DNA of 64,000 bases from Myxococcales bacterium (GTDB taxonomy: Bacteria; Myxococcota_A; Polyangia; Haliangiales; Haliangiaceae): NCBI GenBank assembly GCA_028287115.1, contig JAQBQF010000220.1:1-64000 (forward strand). Direction: 5' to 3'. Made by a program: the position numbers and the translations under genes. Below, piece after piece: positions 29,907 through 38,835 of the stretch. Each line of letters starts with the position of its first letter. Within the stretch, counting starts at the first letter, position 1. The notes beneath the pieces were generated by a model. It did not search any database and was not told the origin of the DNA. It saw nothing but the letters and a program-made list of their open reading frames with translations.

Positions 29907-30517
29907 CAGATACAGCCGGAGATGATCGTTTGCTGGCCACGCGTCAGGCGCTCGCCGACGCGATGATACATGTCGAAGCATGACGCGCCGCCGATCGCGC
30001 TCGGCTGCCCTTGTGCATCGCAGACGTATTGCGTGAGCACGAGGTCCTCGTTGCCTTTGCCCTCGGCGTCGACGGCCATCAGGATGCGTTCGTCCGCGTG
30101 TCCCATCGGCGTCGCTCGCGCGACATCGTCGGAGATCCGGTGCGCGATTCGACGGTCGAGACCTGCATCGATGAGGCCGATCGCGCGACCGGTTGCGATC
30201 GGGGCAAGGTCGCCGTGCTGCACGGTGCCCTTGATGTTCCAGATGCCTTTGCAGTTCTGGTACGCGCTCGCGTCGGTGATCTTCACCTGCGCGAACACAC
30301 GACTGTCATCGAGGAGCTCGATCACCGAGCCGATCGCGGGCTGCGGCCCGAGACACGTCCCGACCGGCCCGATGCCTTCGTCTTTGACCTCGCAGTACCG
30401 CGGGACGCCGTTGGGCCCGCGTGACCGGCGCTCGACCTTGACGACCTTCCCGGCACGCGGGGTCGCTCCCGCGCTCGCACCGAGCGCGACGCCGACGAGG
30501 AGGACCGCGAGTCGCAT
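29906..30517 (-). CDS. Secreted hypothetical protein
   Basis: A 203-residue protein with a typical signal peptide (AVLLVGVALGASAGA) and a mature part containing cysteines (RYCEVKDEG, VGTCLG, NCKGIW, YVCDAQG, SCFDMY) that could form disulfides in the periplasm. The stop overlaps the start of the radical SAM gene, so the two are co-transcribed. I do not recognise the family. Confidence 0.7.
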   Translation of the reverse strand: MRLAVLLVGVALGASAGATPRAGKVVKVERRSRGPNGVPRYCEVKDEGIGPVGTCLGPQPAIGSVIELLDDSRVFAQVKITDASAYQNCKGIWNIKGTVQHGDLAPIATGRAIGLIDAGLDRRIAHRISDDVARATPMGHADERILMAVDAEGKGNEDLVLTQYVCDAQGQPSAIGGASCFDMYHRVGERLTRGQQTIISGCI

Positions 30518-30551
30518 CCCGACAGCATAGCAGCTGTGCTACCCACGGCCT

Positions 30552-32330
30552 ATGTCGTGTCTTCGCTACGCGGTCCGGATCACCGACCCCGCAAGCCATA
30601 CCGCCGAGATCGAGCTGAGCTTCGAGCCCACGGCGGACGCCGTCGAGGTCACCCTGCCGGCCTGGTGCCCGGGCAGCTACTTGATTCGCGACTACGCACG
30701 GTTCGTACGCGATGTCTCCGCCGCCTCCGAAACCGGCCAGGCCCGCCCGATCCACAAGATCGACAAGCAGACCTGGCGGATCGACCGGGCCGGTGCCCGC
30801 CACCTGACGATCCGTTACACGCTCTACGGGCACGACCTGACCGTTCGCACGAACCACATCGATCCCGATCATGCGTTCCTGCACGGCCCGGCGACGTTCA
30901 TGTTTCCAACCTCGCACCGCGAGTCGCCGGTCGAGGTCGAGCTGAAATTCCCCGAAGGCTGGCAGCTCACGACCGCCGCCGCCGGTGACGCGAGCCAGCT
31001 CCGCGCGCGCTCCATCGACGAGCTCTACGACCATCCGATCCACGTCGGAACCACGCGGACCTACGTCGTCCCCGCGAAGGTTCCGACGAAGCTCGCGATC
31101 TGGGGCGAGCGCGCGCCCGGCGGCACGTTCGACGAGCAACGCCTGGCCACCGACCTTGCCGCGATCGTCGACGATCACATCGCGCGCTTCGGCGAAGCGC
31201 CGTTCGATCACTACACGTATCTGCTCATGCTGTCGCACGATTCCTACGGCGGCCTCGAGCATCGCGCGTCGAGCGTCAACCTCTACAACCCGCACTTCGG
31301 TGCGACGCGAAAATCCTACGAGGGACTCCTCGAGCTGCTCTCGCACGAGCTGTTTCACGCGTGGAATGGCAAGCGCATCGCGCCGAAGCCGCTGCTCGAC
31401 TTCGACTACACGCGCGAGGCGTACACGCCTTGCCTGTGGGTGATGGAAGGCGTCACGAGTCACTACGATCGGTTCGCGTTGCGCTCGAGCGGACGGATCT
31501 CCGCGAAGAGCTTCCTCGACAAGGTGCTCGACGATTGGGCGCGCCTCCAGGCGACTCCCGGCCGTGCACACCAGAGCCTCGAACAATCGTCGTTCGATGC
31601 CTGGATCAAGCTGTACAAGCCAGACGAATCGAACGTCAACACGACCGTCAGCTACTACTTGAAGGGCGGACTCGTGATGGTCGCGATGGATCTCCAGATC
31701 CGTCGCCGCACCGAGGGCGCGCGCAGCCTCGACGACGTCCTTCGCGCACTGTGGCAGCGCTACGGCGCGCTGCAGAAGCCGCACCCAGACAACGTGCAGC
31801 CGATCTTCGACGAGGCGAGCGGCATCTCGCTCGGCGAGACGTTCGACAAGCAGATTCGCGGCACCGAGGATCCGGATCTCGCCGGCGAGCTCGCGCATCT
31901 CGGCCTCGAGCTGCGATCGAGTTACGACCCCGCGCAGGTCGCCGACGGCGCACAACCCGTGTGGCTCGGCATCACGGCGAGCGCCAACAAGGTCACCGGT
32001 GTGCTCGACGGTTCTCCCGCGGCGCGCGCCGGTGTCTCGCCGGCGGATGAAGTGATCGCGATCGATGACTTCCGCGCCACCTCCGATGCCGACATCCGCA
32101 GCCTGCTCGCCGCCCGCAAACCCGGCGATCACGTGCGGATCGCGGTGTTTCGCCGGCATCGCTTGATCGAGCTGACCGCCACGCTCGCGGCCGCGCCACC
32201 GACGCGCTGGGAGATCGCCGCACTCGCCGATGCCGGTCCCGCAGCCGCGCGCTATCAAGCCTGGCTCGGCGAGGCACATCCCGGTGCAGCCGTGCTGGCG
32301 ACGGTAACGACCACCGCACGCTGGTGCTAG
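30552..32330 (+). CDS. M61-family metallopeptidase with PDZ domain
   Basis: A 592-residue aminopeptidase. It has an N-terminal beta-sandwich (about 1-160), a thermolysin-like catalytic domain with the zinc site H265-ELFH-269 (SHELFHAWNGKRIAPK) and a downstream glutamate in the following helix. A C-terminal PDZ-like region (about 475-570) includes DGSPAARAGVSPADEVIAID. The M61 (glycyl aminopeptidase) family cleaves glycine or alanine from peptide ends. There is no clear signal peptide, so location is uncertain. It diverges from the secreted-protein gene, 34 bases away. Confidence 0.93.
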   Translation: MSCLRYAVRITDPASHTAEIELSFEPTADAVEVTLPAWCPGSYLIRDYARFVRDVSAASETGQARPIHKIDKQTWRIDRAGARHLTIRYTLYGHDLTVRTNHIDPDHAFLHGPATFMFPTSHRESPVEVELKFPEGWQLTTAAAGDASQLRARSIDELYDHPIHVGTTRTYVVPAKVPTKLAIWGERAPGGTFDEQRLATDLAAIVDDHIARFGEAPFDHYTYLLMLSHDSYGGLEHRASSVNLYNPHFGATRKSYEGLLELLSHELFHAWNGKRIAPKPLLDFDYTREAYTPCLWVMEGVTSHYDRFALRSSGRISAKSFLDKVLDDWARLQATPGRAHQSLEQSSFDAWIKLYKPDESNVNTTVSYYLKGGLVMVAMDLQIRRRTEGARSLDDVLRALWQRYGALQKPHPDNVQPIFDEASGISLGETFDKQIRGTEDPDLAGELAHLGLELRSSYDPAQVADGAQPVWLGITASANKVTGVLDGSPAARAGVSPADEVIAIDDFRATSDADIRSLLAARKPGDHVRIAVFRRHRLIELTATLAAAPPTRWEIAALADAGPAAARYQAWLGEAHPGAAVLATVTTTARWC

Positions 32331-32341
32331 AGTTTCACGTC

Positions 32342-32959
32342 ATGGGTCGGTCGATCATGTTTGCCGCGTTTCTCCTGATCGCCTGCTCCGACAAGAAGAA
32401 GTCCGATGGCCTCCCGCCCGCACAAGAGTGGGGAACCGATCCCAGCGGCGGCATCGCGAACCATCCGCACGGCGGCCCGAATCCACATGCCGGCACGGAC
32501 CTCGACGAGACCGGCGAGGATCCGCATGCCGGTGTCGACATGACCGGCGCCGACGTCACCAAGCTCGGCTTACCGCCGCCGGATCCGTCGCGCCCGATCG
32601 ATCCCGCTCATCACGTCAAAGGTGTGATCCGGATCCATCCGAAGGCCGCCGATCGCGTGAAGCCGGGCACGCCGGTGTTCGTGATCGTGAAGCGTCAGGG
32701 TCCCGATGGCGCTGCGTCGGGTCCGCCGCTCGCGGTCGACAAGCTCGCGTGGGGCGCCAAGACCGAGATCCCGTTCGAGATGACCGAGGCGCAAGCGATG
32801 ATCGGCGGCACGCAGCTCACCGGCAAGGTCATCGTTACCGCGCGCTACGATCAAGATAGCGACGCACTGACGAAGCAGCCCGGCGATATCTCCGGCGAGA
32901 CCCACGTCACGATCCCCGCCGACAACGTCGTGCTGACGCTCGATACGGTGTTGCCTTAG
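32342..32959 (+). CDS. Lipoprotein with CcmI-type C-terminal domain
   Basis: A 205-residue lipoprotein from the ATG at 32342, with a lipobox (FLLIAC) and a His/Gly/Asp-rich linker with repeats NPHAGTD and DPHAGVD. The C-terminal 110 residues match the C-terminal domain of the cytochrome c maturation protein CcmI/CycH: TPVFVIVKRQGPDG, PPLAVDKL, EMTEAQAMIGG and KQPGDISGE. In CcmI this domain lies in the periplasm and follows TPR repeats; here it stands alone behind a lipid anchor. No other cytochrome-maturation gene is near. The linker could bind metal; that is inference. Confidence 0.75.
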   Translation: MGRSIMFAAFLLIACSDKKKSDGLPPAQEWGTDPSGGIANHPHGGPNPHAGTDLDETGEDPHAGVDMTGADVTKLGLPPPDPSRPIDPAHHVKGVIRIHPKAADRVKPGTPVFVIVKRQGPDGAASGPPLAVDKLAWGAKTEIPFEMTEAQAMIGGTQLTGKVIVTARYDQDSDALTKQPGDISGETHVTIPADNVVLTLDTVLP

Positions 32960-33828
32960 AACCCGCCGGACACCGCGAGCCCGACCGAATTCTGCGTCGC
33001 GATCGGCCGCACCGACGCGTGCTCTTCGCTCGACGCTTGCGATCGACCGAGGAAGTAGAGCGCGGCACCTGCGGCGATCGCGACGCCGCCACCGATGGTG
33101 AAGATGGCCTGCTTCGTATTGAGATCGCGCCCCTCTTGCTCGTAGGCGTGAATGTTCGACGGCCACGGTGTGCCCGGCGGGTTGTTGGTCTTGAAGTTGT
33201 TCTCGAAGTCGGTGTGCGCCTGCGCGTCGAGGCCGTACTTGATTCCGAGTCCGAGCGCGATCACGCCGACACCGGCGGTCACGAGCCCGGCGATCTTGAG
33301 TCCGCCGCCTGCGCGATGACTCTCGGGTCGTTGATCTTTCAGATCCTTGGTTCCGCTGAGATCGGAGCCCGCGGGTTTGCCGAGCTCCGTGCCGGCCGGT
33401 AACACCGGCGGCTTCTCGGCGGGAGGTGGCGTGGGCTTGACGACCGGCTTGCAGACGTTCTTGTCGTCGGCCGAGCCCGTGAGCTCGATCTGGAGTGCCT
33501 TCGCCTGAGCGTTCGCGTACGTAGCGTTCGCGCCCGTCGGCTCCGCTTCGAGGTACTTGCAGAAATACTTCAAGGCCTCGACCGGCTTGTTCAGTTGCTG
33601 GAACTCCGAGCCAACGTTCGAGAGCAGCGCCGCATTCTGCACGAGCATGTACGCGTTCAAGTACAGGTCGATCGCTGCTTGATGGTCGCCGGCCTGGCTC
33701 TTCGCGATCGCGCTGCGCACGAGCTCGCCGGCCTTCTTCAGATTCAAGTCGTTCTTCGGTTGCGCGACCGCGATCGCCGGCATCAGAACGAGGATCAAGA
33801 GAGACGCGAGCGCACGAGGACTCCCCAT
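32956..33828 (-). CDS. Secreted TPR protein with C-terminal membrane segments
   Basis: A 290-residue protein with a signal peptide (SLLILVLMPAIAVAQ), two or three TPR-like helix pairs (about 28-110, DHQAAIDLYLNAYML, PVEALKYFCKYLEAEP), a Pro-rich linker and two hydrophobic segments (about 182-200 and 250-268). The layout is a recognisable myxobacterial type of unknown role. It converges with the CcmI-like lipoprotein gene, overlapping by four bases. Confidence 0.75.
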   Translation of the reverse strand: MGSPRALASLLILVLMPAIAVAQPKNDLNLKKAGELVRSAIAKSQAGDHQAAIDLYLNAYMLVQNAALLSNVGSEFQQLNKPVEALKYFCKYLEAEPTGANATYANAQAKALQIELTGSADDKNVCKPVVKPTPPPAEKPPVLPAGTELGKPAGSDLSGTKDLKDQRPESHRAGGGLKIAGLVTAGVGVIALGLGIKYGLDAQAHTDFENNFKTNNPPGTPWPSNIHAYEQEGRDLNTKQAIFTIGGGVAIAAGAALYFLGRSQASSEEHASVRPIATQNSVGLAVSGGF

Positions 33829-33841
33829 CGAAGCGATGCTA

Positions 33842-34683
33842 TCACGACGCTGGCGGCCGTAGGTGCGCGAACAAAGGCGCCAACTTCGCGATCACGTCGT
33901 CGTGAACCCGACGGTTGGAAGCTACCAGCCCGCTCGGCTGCCCGAGCTGGTGATAGTCGATGGGCGCGCCGAACAGATCGGAGAGGCGTCCTCCCGCACG
34001 GTGCAAGATCGCCTCGGGCGCGCACGTGTCCCAGGCCTTCGTCTTGGAAGCGGGGTTGACGTAGAGGTCGCGCACGCCGAGGGCGATCAGGCACAGCTTC
34101 ACGCCGACCGAGCCGACGTTGAGCTCGTTGTCGATGCCGAGCGTCGTCTTCACGCGATCGAGCTCGACACTGCGATGCGATGCCGATGCGACGAACCGCA
34201 CCGCGGCGACATCCGCGATGTTGGACACGTGCAACGGCTCGACGCCTTTTGCCGTCGCGACATACGCTCCATCGGGAGTCGCATAGAACAACCGATCGAT
34301 CGTCGGTTGGTACACGACGCCGAGTACCGGCCGCCCGGCGCGCATGATGCCGATCATCACCGAGAACCCGTCGGTGCCTTTGATGTAGTCCTTCGTGCCG
34401 TCGATCGGATCGACGAGCCACACCCGTGGTGCGGACAGCGCCTCCGGGGTGGGAGCCGCCTCTTCGCTGATCACCGGATCCTTCGGAAACCGCGCCGCGA
34501 GCCCCGTCAGGATCATGTCCGAGGCGCGTTTGTCCGCGAGCGTGACCGGCTCGTCGCCCGGCTTCATCTCGACGTCGACCGCCAACTTCCGCATCCGCAC
34601 GACCTCGGCACCTGCCGCGCGTGCGAGATCGATCGCGCAGACGAGCTCCGCTCCGAGCTCGCCATCTGCGCCCGGAACGCTCA

Positions 34684-34684
<1 letters not shown>
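33842..34684 (-). CDS. cysQ: 3'(2'),5'-bisphosphate nucleotidase (CysQ-like)
   Basis: A 280-residue inositol-monophosphatase-fold enzyme. The metal-binding motifs are complete: SEEAAP, DPIDGTKDYIKG and AWDTCAPEAIL. The DPIDGTKDYI form and size fit CysQ, which recycles 3'-phosphoadenosine 5'-phosphate in sulfur assimilation; a HisN-type histidinol phosphatase is less likely. The GTG start overlaps the stop codon of the BKACE gene, so the two form an operon. No sulfate-assimilation genes are adjacent. Confidence 0.85.
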
Positions 34685-35541
<857 letters not shown>

Positions 35542-35691
35542 CGCGCGACCTTAGCGCAAATGCCGCCGCGACAGTGCCCGCGTGTGGCCGGCCAACCGGC
35601 GGACAGAGTGGATGTTACACGGCCATTCCGGACACGCTCCGACGAGGATTCGCAGGTTTGCACTGGCGCGATCCGTGCTCCCGTCCCGGGC

Positions 35692-36069
35692 ATGTGCGAG
35701 TTCGAATCCCTCGATCGATGCGCCGCGTACGTGGCGGCGCGGACCGCGCTCGAAGCCGTCCACGGCGCGACCTGGCCCGCGGACGTCGCCGAGCAGGCGA
35801 AGCGCGCCGCGATCGAAGCGGTGATGGCGACGGCCGAGAGCCTTCACCACGATCACGCCTCACCGGCGCGCCGCCGCTGCGTTCGAACCGCGCTGGTCCG
35901 CGCGATCGAGCTCGTCGCCGCGGTAGACGTCGCGCAGGCGCTCGGCACCGAGCTCGACGATGTCCAGCGCACGGCCGGCCGCTCGGTCGCGATGCTCGGC
36001 CTGCTGCTGCACTCGAGCGCGAACCCGTTCCCCGAGGATGAATGCGGGCTTGGCGATACAAGATTATGA
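35692..36069 (+). CDS. Hypothetical helical protein
   Basis: A 125-residue protein, mostly helical and rich in Ala/Arg/Glu. It has segments typical of four-helix-bundle proteins (YVAARTALEAVHGATWPADVA, RRCVRTALVRAIELVAAVDVA, SVAMLGLLLHSSANPFPED). I do not recognise it firmly. It just overlaps the start of the antitoxin gene (stop at 36067-36069, antitoxin ATG at 36066), which may mean coupling. Confidence 0.6.
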   Translation: MCEFESLDRCAAYVAARTALEAVHGATWPADVAEQAKRAAIEAVMATAESLHHDHASPARRRCVRTALVRAIELVAAVDVAQALGTELDDVQRTAGRSVAMLGLLLHSSANPFPEDECGLGDTRL

Positions 36070-36332
36070 TGGATACTATCAACATGGCAGCCAAGCCCGT
36101 GCAGATCTCGCTCGAGCAAAGCTTGCTCGAGCGTATCGATCGCGATCCGCAGACCAAGACGGAGGGACGCTCGGCCTTCATACGAGATGCCGTCGAGCTG
36201 TACCTGGCAACGAAACGCCGCCGCGACACCGACACTCGAATCATCGCGGCTTACGGGAAGGACGATGCGGCTCGAGACCTCCAGGCGGATGTCGAGCTGT
36301 GGTCGAAGGAGCAGGTGTGGCCAAAGAAGTGA
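36066..36332 (+). CDS. Ribbon-helix-helix antitoxin (MazE-like)
   Basis: An 88-residue protein with an RHH DNA-binding fold (about residues 6-45, PVQISLEQSLLERID and GRSAFIRDAVELYL) and a C-terminal tail ending KEQVWPKK that would bind and cap the toxin. The ATG at 36066 overlaps the preceding gene; a second ATG at 36084 would give 82 residues. The tail overlaps the toxin start. RHH antitoxins usually repress their own promoter. Confidence 0.85.
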   Translation: MMDTINMAAKPVQISLEQSLLERIDRDPQTKTEGRSAFIRDAVELYLATKRRRDTDTRIIAAYGKDDAARDLQADVELWSKEQVWPKK

Positions 36333-36646
36333 ATCGCGGCGAGATCTGGCTTTACACCTTCGACGCGCCGGACAAGCGGCGACCGGTGATCGTGATCAGT
36401 CGGCAGGTGCTGCTCGATGTCACGCATTCGGCCATCGTCGTCCCGATCACGTCACAGCGCCGGGGCGCGCCGACGGAGGTCGACCTCGGGATCGAGGACG
36501 GTCTTAAAGGAGCGTCCTGCGCGAACGCCGCGAACATCCAAACCGTATCCAAGGCCCGGCTCACGCGTTATGTCGGATCGGTCCGGCGCGAGAAACTGAA
36601 CCAGCTCTGCGAGGCGCTTGCGATCGCCAGCGGTTGCGCCGACTAG
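36317..36646 (+). CDS. MazF/PemK-type toxin
   Basis: A 109-residue endoribonuclease-fold protein: NRGEIWLYTFDAPDKRRPVIVIS opens the MazF barrel and is followed by AIVVPITSQRRG and a SCANAANIQTVSK segment with the conserved residues of the family. It would cleave mRNA at short motifs unless bound by the antitoxin. The start is either the GTG at 36317 (16-base overlap with the antitoxin) or the GTG at 36329 (GTGA overlap). The overlapping pair is an intact toxin-antitoxin module. The stop overlaps the convergent S4-like gene by four bases. Confidence 0.88.
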   Translation: MAKEVNRGEIWLYTFDAPDKRRPVIVISRQVLLDVTHSAIVVPITSQRRGAPTEVDLGIEDGLKGASCANAANIQTVSKARLTRYVGSVRREKLNQLCEALAIASGCAD

Positions 36647-37152
36647 TTCGCCGGCTTCGGTACCAAGATCTCGATCACGTCGCCGATGCGCAGGCGATGT
36701 GACTTCTTGAGCGGAGCCGCGGCGAGCGTCACGTGGCCTTCCTCGATCAAGCGCTGGAGCACCGCACGCGACAGGCCCGTGATCTTCGGCAGGCGCGCAT
36801 CGGCCCGCTCTTCTTGATCGGCCGTACCAACGACCACGCGATGGCGCGCGCCGGTCGCGAGCTCGTCGACCGTCCACTCCGTCGCCTTGGTGTCGACCTT
36901 CGCGGGCACGCGTTCTTCGCCGGCGGGCACCTGCAAGAACATCTCGTGGTGATCGGCCACGCGGAATGCGATCGTCCCGCTCGGATAGGTGACGCCTTTC
37001 AACACGAAGCCGCGTCGCAGCACGCCGGCATGCAACTGATCGAGATCGTGCGGTGCCATCGCGGCGCGAATCTCGGGTGTCAGCTCGACCGGCGCGTTCC
37101 AGTCGACCTTGATGTCTTTCACCGCGCCCGAGCCATGAAGACGGAACTGCAC
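36643..37152 (-). CDS. Protein with C-terminal S4-like RNA-binding domain
   Basis: A 169-residue protein. The C-terminal 50 residues (KITGLSRAVLQRLIEEGHVT, then PLKKSHRLRIGDVIEIL) match the S4 alpha-L motif that binds structured RNA in ribosomal protein S4 and pseudouridine synthases. The N-terminal 110 residues form a beta-rich domain that I do not recognise (FVLKGVTYPSGTIAFRV). A membrane or signal sequence is not visible. Role unknown; RNA binding is inferred from the domain. Confidence 0.65.
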   Translation of the reverse strand: MQFRLHGSGAVKDIKVDWNAPVELTPEIRAAMAPHDLDQLHAGVLRRGFVLKGVTYPSGTIAFRVADHHEMFLQVPAGEERVPAKVDTKATEWTVDELATGARHRVVVGTADQEERADARLPKITGLSRAVLQRLIEEGHVTLAAAPLKKSHRLRIGDVIEILVPKPAN

Positions 37153-37185
37153 GCGCGCACCCTAGCAGCCGCGGAGGGCGTCCGG

Positions 37186-37860
37186 CTACCGAAACACCGG
37201 GGTCGCGACGACGACGTTGAGATCGCTCGGTAGCCGCGGCCGCAGTCGGATCGCGAGCTCGCGATGATGTCGGGTCTCGCCCGGTGCCGAGTCGGTGTCG
37301 TCGTGGGCGTACGACACGATCCACGCATCGCCTTGTCTCGTGATCCGGCCACCGTGCTTCGCATCGAGCGTCCAGCCGAACGGCGCTAGGGGCGGGACCT
37401 CGGAGGTGGCGCACGTCCGGCGCGCGTGATCGACGATGCAGGCGATGTTCGTGCCCTTGGCATGAAGGCCAATGCCGAAGTCGAGGGCCCAGCGCTCGGG
37501 ACCGTCGTAGCTGAGTGCGAGCTCGACCTGATCGCGCCGCACCGTCGCCGTGTACGCGAGGTTCGCCTCGCTCGTTCGAGTCGTCGCATCGCGGCCGCCC
37601 TCGAAGGTCCCGGCGGCGCCGATGACCTGCGGGCGGGCGGTCTTGATCCGGAGTTGACCGTCGTGAACGTCGGGACTCTCGACGTCGAGGATCAACGTGA
37701 TGTGCGCCGAGTGAAACGTGTGCGTGAGGCCCGTGCCGCGTTGCACGTTATCGAAGGACTCCGACGCCTCGAGCTCGACAAGCCAGTGCGGCGATGGCGA
37801 TGGATCCTGCGCACTCGCACGCAAAGGCAGCATCAGGACAAGAGCAGCAAGGCGTCGCAT
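37186..37860 (-). CDS. Secreted hypothetical protein
   Basis: A 224-residue protein with a signal peptide (LAALVLMLPLRASAQ) and a beta-rich mature domain with two close cysteines (IACIVDHARRTCAT). No family recognised. It lies 33 bases downstream of the HAD hydrolase stop on the same strand, reading after it in a possible operon with little functional information. Confidence 0.65.
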   Translation of the reverse strand: MRRLAALVLMLPLRASAQDPSPSPHWLVELEASESFDNVQRGTGLTHTFHSAHITLILDVESPDVHDGQLRIKTARPQVIGAAGTFEGGRDATTRTSEANLAYTATVRRDQVELALSYDGPERWALDFGIGLHAKGTNIACIVDHARRTCATSEVPPLAPFGWTLDAKHGGRITRQGDAWIVSYAHDDTDSAPGETRHHRELAIRLRPRLPSDLNVVVATPVFR

Positions 37861-37893
37861 CCATCACCCTAGCTCCGCTCCAATCAATAGGAA

Positions 37894-38769
37894 TCACCGC
37901 ACAGTGAGCGGTTTCGTCTCACCGAACGCAAACGCGCGGATCTCTCCCAGGTCCTCGATGATCATTCCGCGCGGGTGGCTCGCGACGAACGCACGTTCGT
38001 ACGACGGCGTACGTGGCGAAGCGACGAGCCCCACGCGCGCACCGAGCGCGAGCGGCATAGCGAGGTCGAGCTCGAAGATGTCGCCGACCACGACGAGCTC
38101 GGCGAACGTCACGCCGGCCGCTTCGACCACGCTGTGCAAGATCTCGTAGTACGCGCGCCGGCGGAGCAGGACAGGGCGATCGAGCCCGGGCACGGCGAGC
38201 TCGGCGGGCGCGAGCGTCCAGTCGTCATCGACGTCGAACTTGCGTGCGTGGCCTCGAACGCGCGACGTCAACCACGCGACACCGGGTGCTTCTCGATCGA
38301 GCGCGGCGACCTTGCCGGCGACCGCGTGCGAATCGGAGTTCGTGACGATCCATGTCGGCGTGTCGACGAGCGCGGCGAGCACGGCGGCGGCGCCGGCGCG
38401 AAACACCGGACGGCCGAGCGTCTTTTGATAGTTGTACTTGTAGAGCACGCTGCCGAGCAGCCGGCTGCGATCGAGCGCGTTCGGCATCGCGCCGAACTTG
38501 TCGAGGATCCGGTGCGCGATCGGCACCATGCGGAGATACGGATCGACCGTCGCCGGGGCGACCGCGCGGCCGAGCCACAGAAACGGGTGCGCGTTCGGTG
38601 CCCTCGCGAGATCGGCCTCGACTTCATCCGCGAGCGCGGTGATCTCGGGATCGCCGGGCGTCCTGCCGGCGAGCAAGCACAGATCCTCGAGGTAGCCATC
38701 GCGGAACGGGCGGCCTTCCGCCTCGGCGTCCGTCATCGTGCCGTCGAAGTCGAGCGCGAGCACGGTCAT
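37894..38769 (-). CDS. HAD-superfamily hydrolase
   Basis: A 291-residue protein with HAD motif I (LDFDGTMTD), motif II (WIVTNSD), and motif IV in VVVGDIFELDLAMPLALGA, so the active site is complete. The cap region (about 40-120) is helical. The fold fits a phosphatase, but I cannot name the substrate. It diverges from the Ser/Thr kinase gene with a 66-base gap, so the two may share a regulatory region. Confidence 0.85.
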   Translation of the reverse strand: MTVLALDFDGTMTDAEAEGRPFRDGYLEDLCLLAGRTPGDPEITALADEVEADLARAPNAHPFLWLGRAVAPATVDPYLRMVPIAHRILDKFGAMPNALDRSRLLGSVLYKYNYQKTLGRPVFRAGAAAVLAALVDTPTWIVTNSDSHAVAGKVAALDREAPGVAWLTSRVRGHARKFDVDDDWTLAPAELAVPGLDRPVLLRRRAYYEILHSVVEAAGVTFAELVVVGDIFELDLAMPLALGARVGLVASPRTPSYERAFVASHPRGMIIEDLGEIRAFAFGETKPLTVR

Positions 38770-38835
38770 CTGCGCACAAGGTACTGCGCCGGTCGCCGGT
38801 GTTCCAGCGGCAGCTGTCGGTTAACATGTGTGCGG

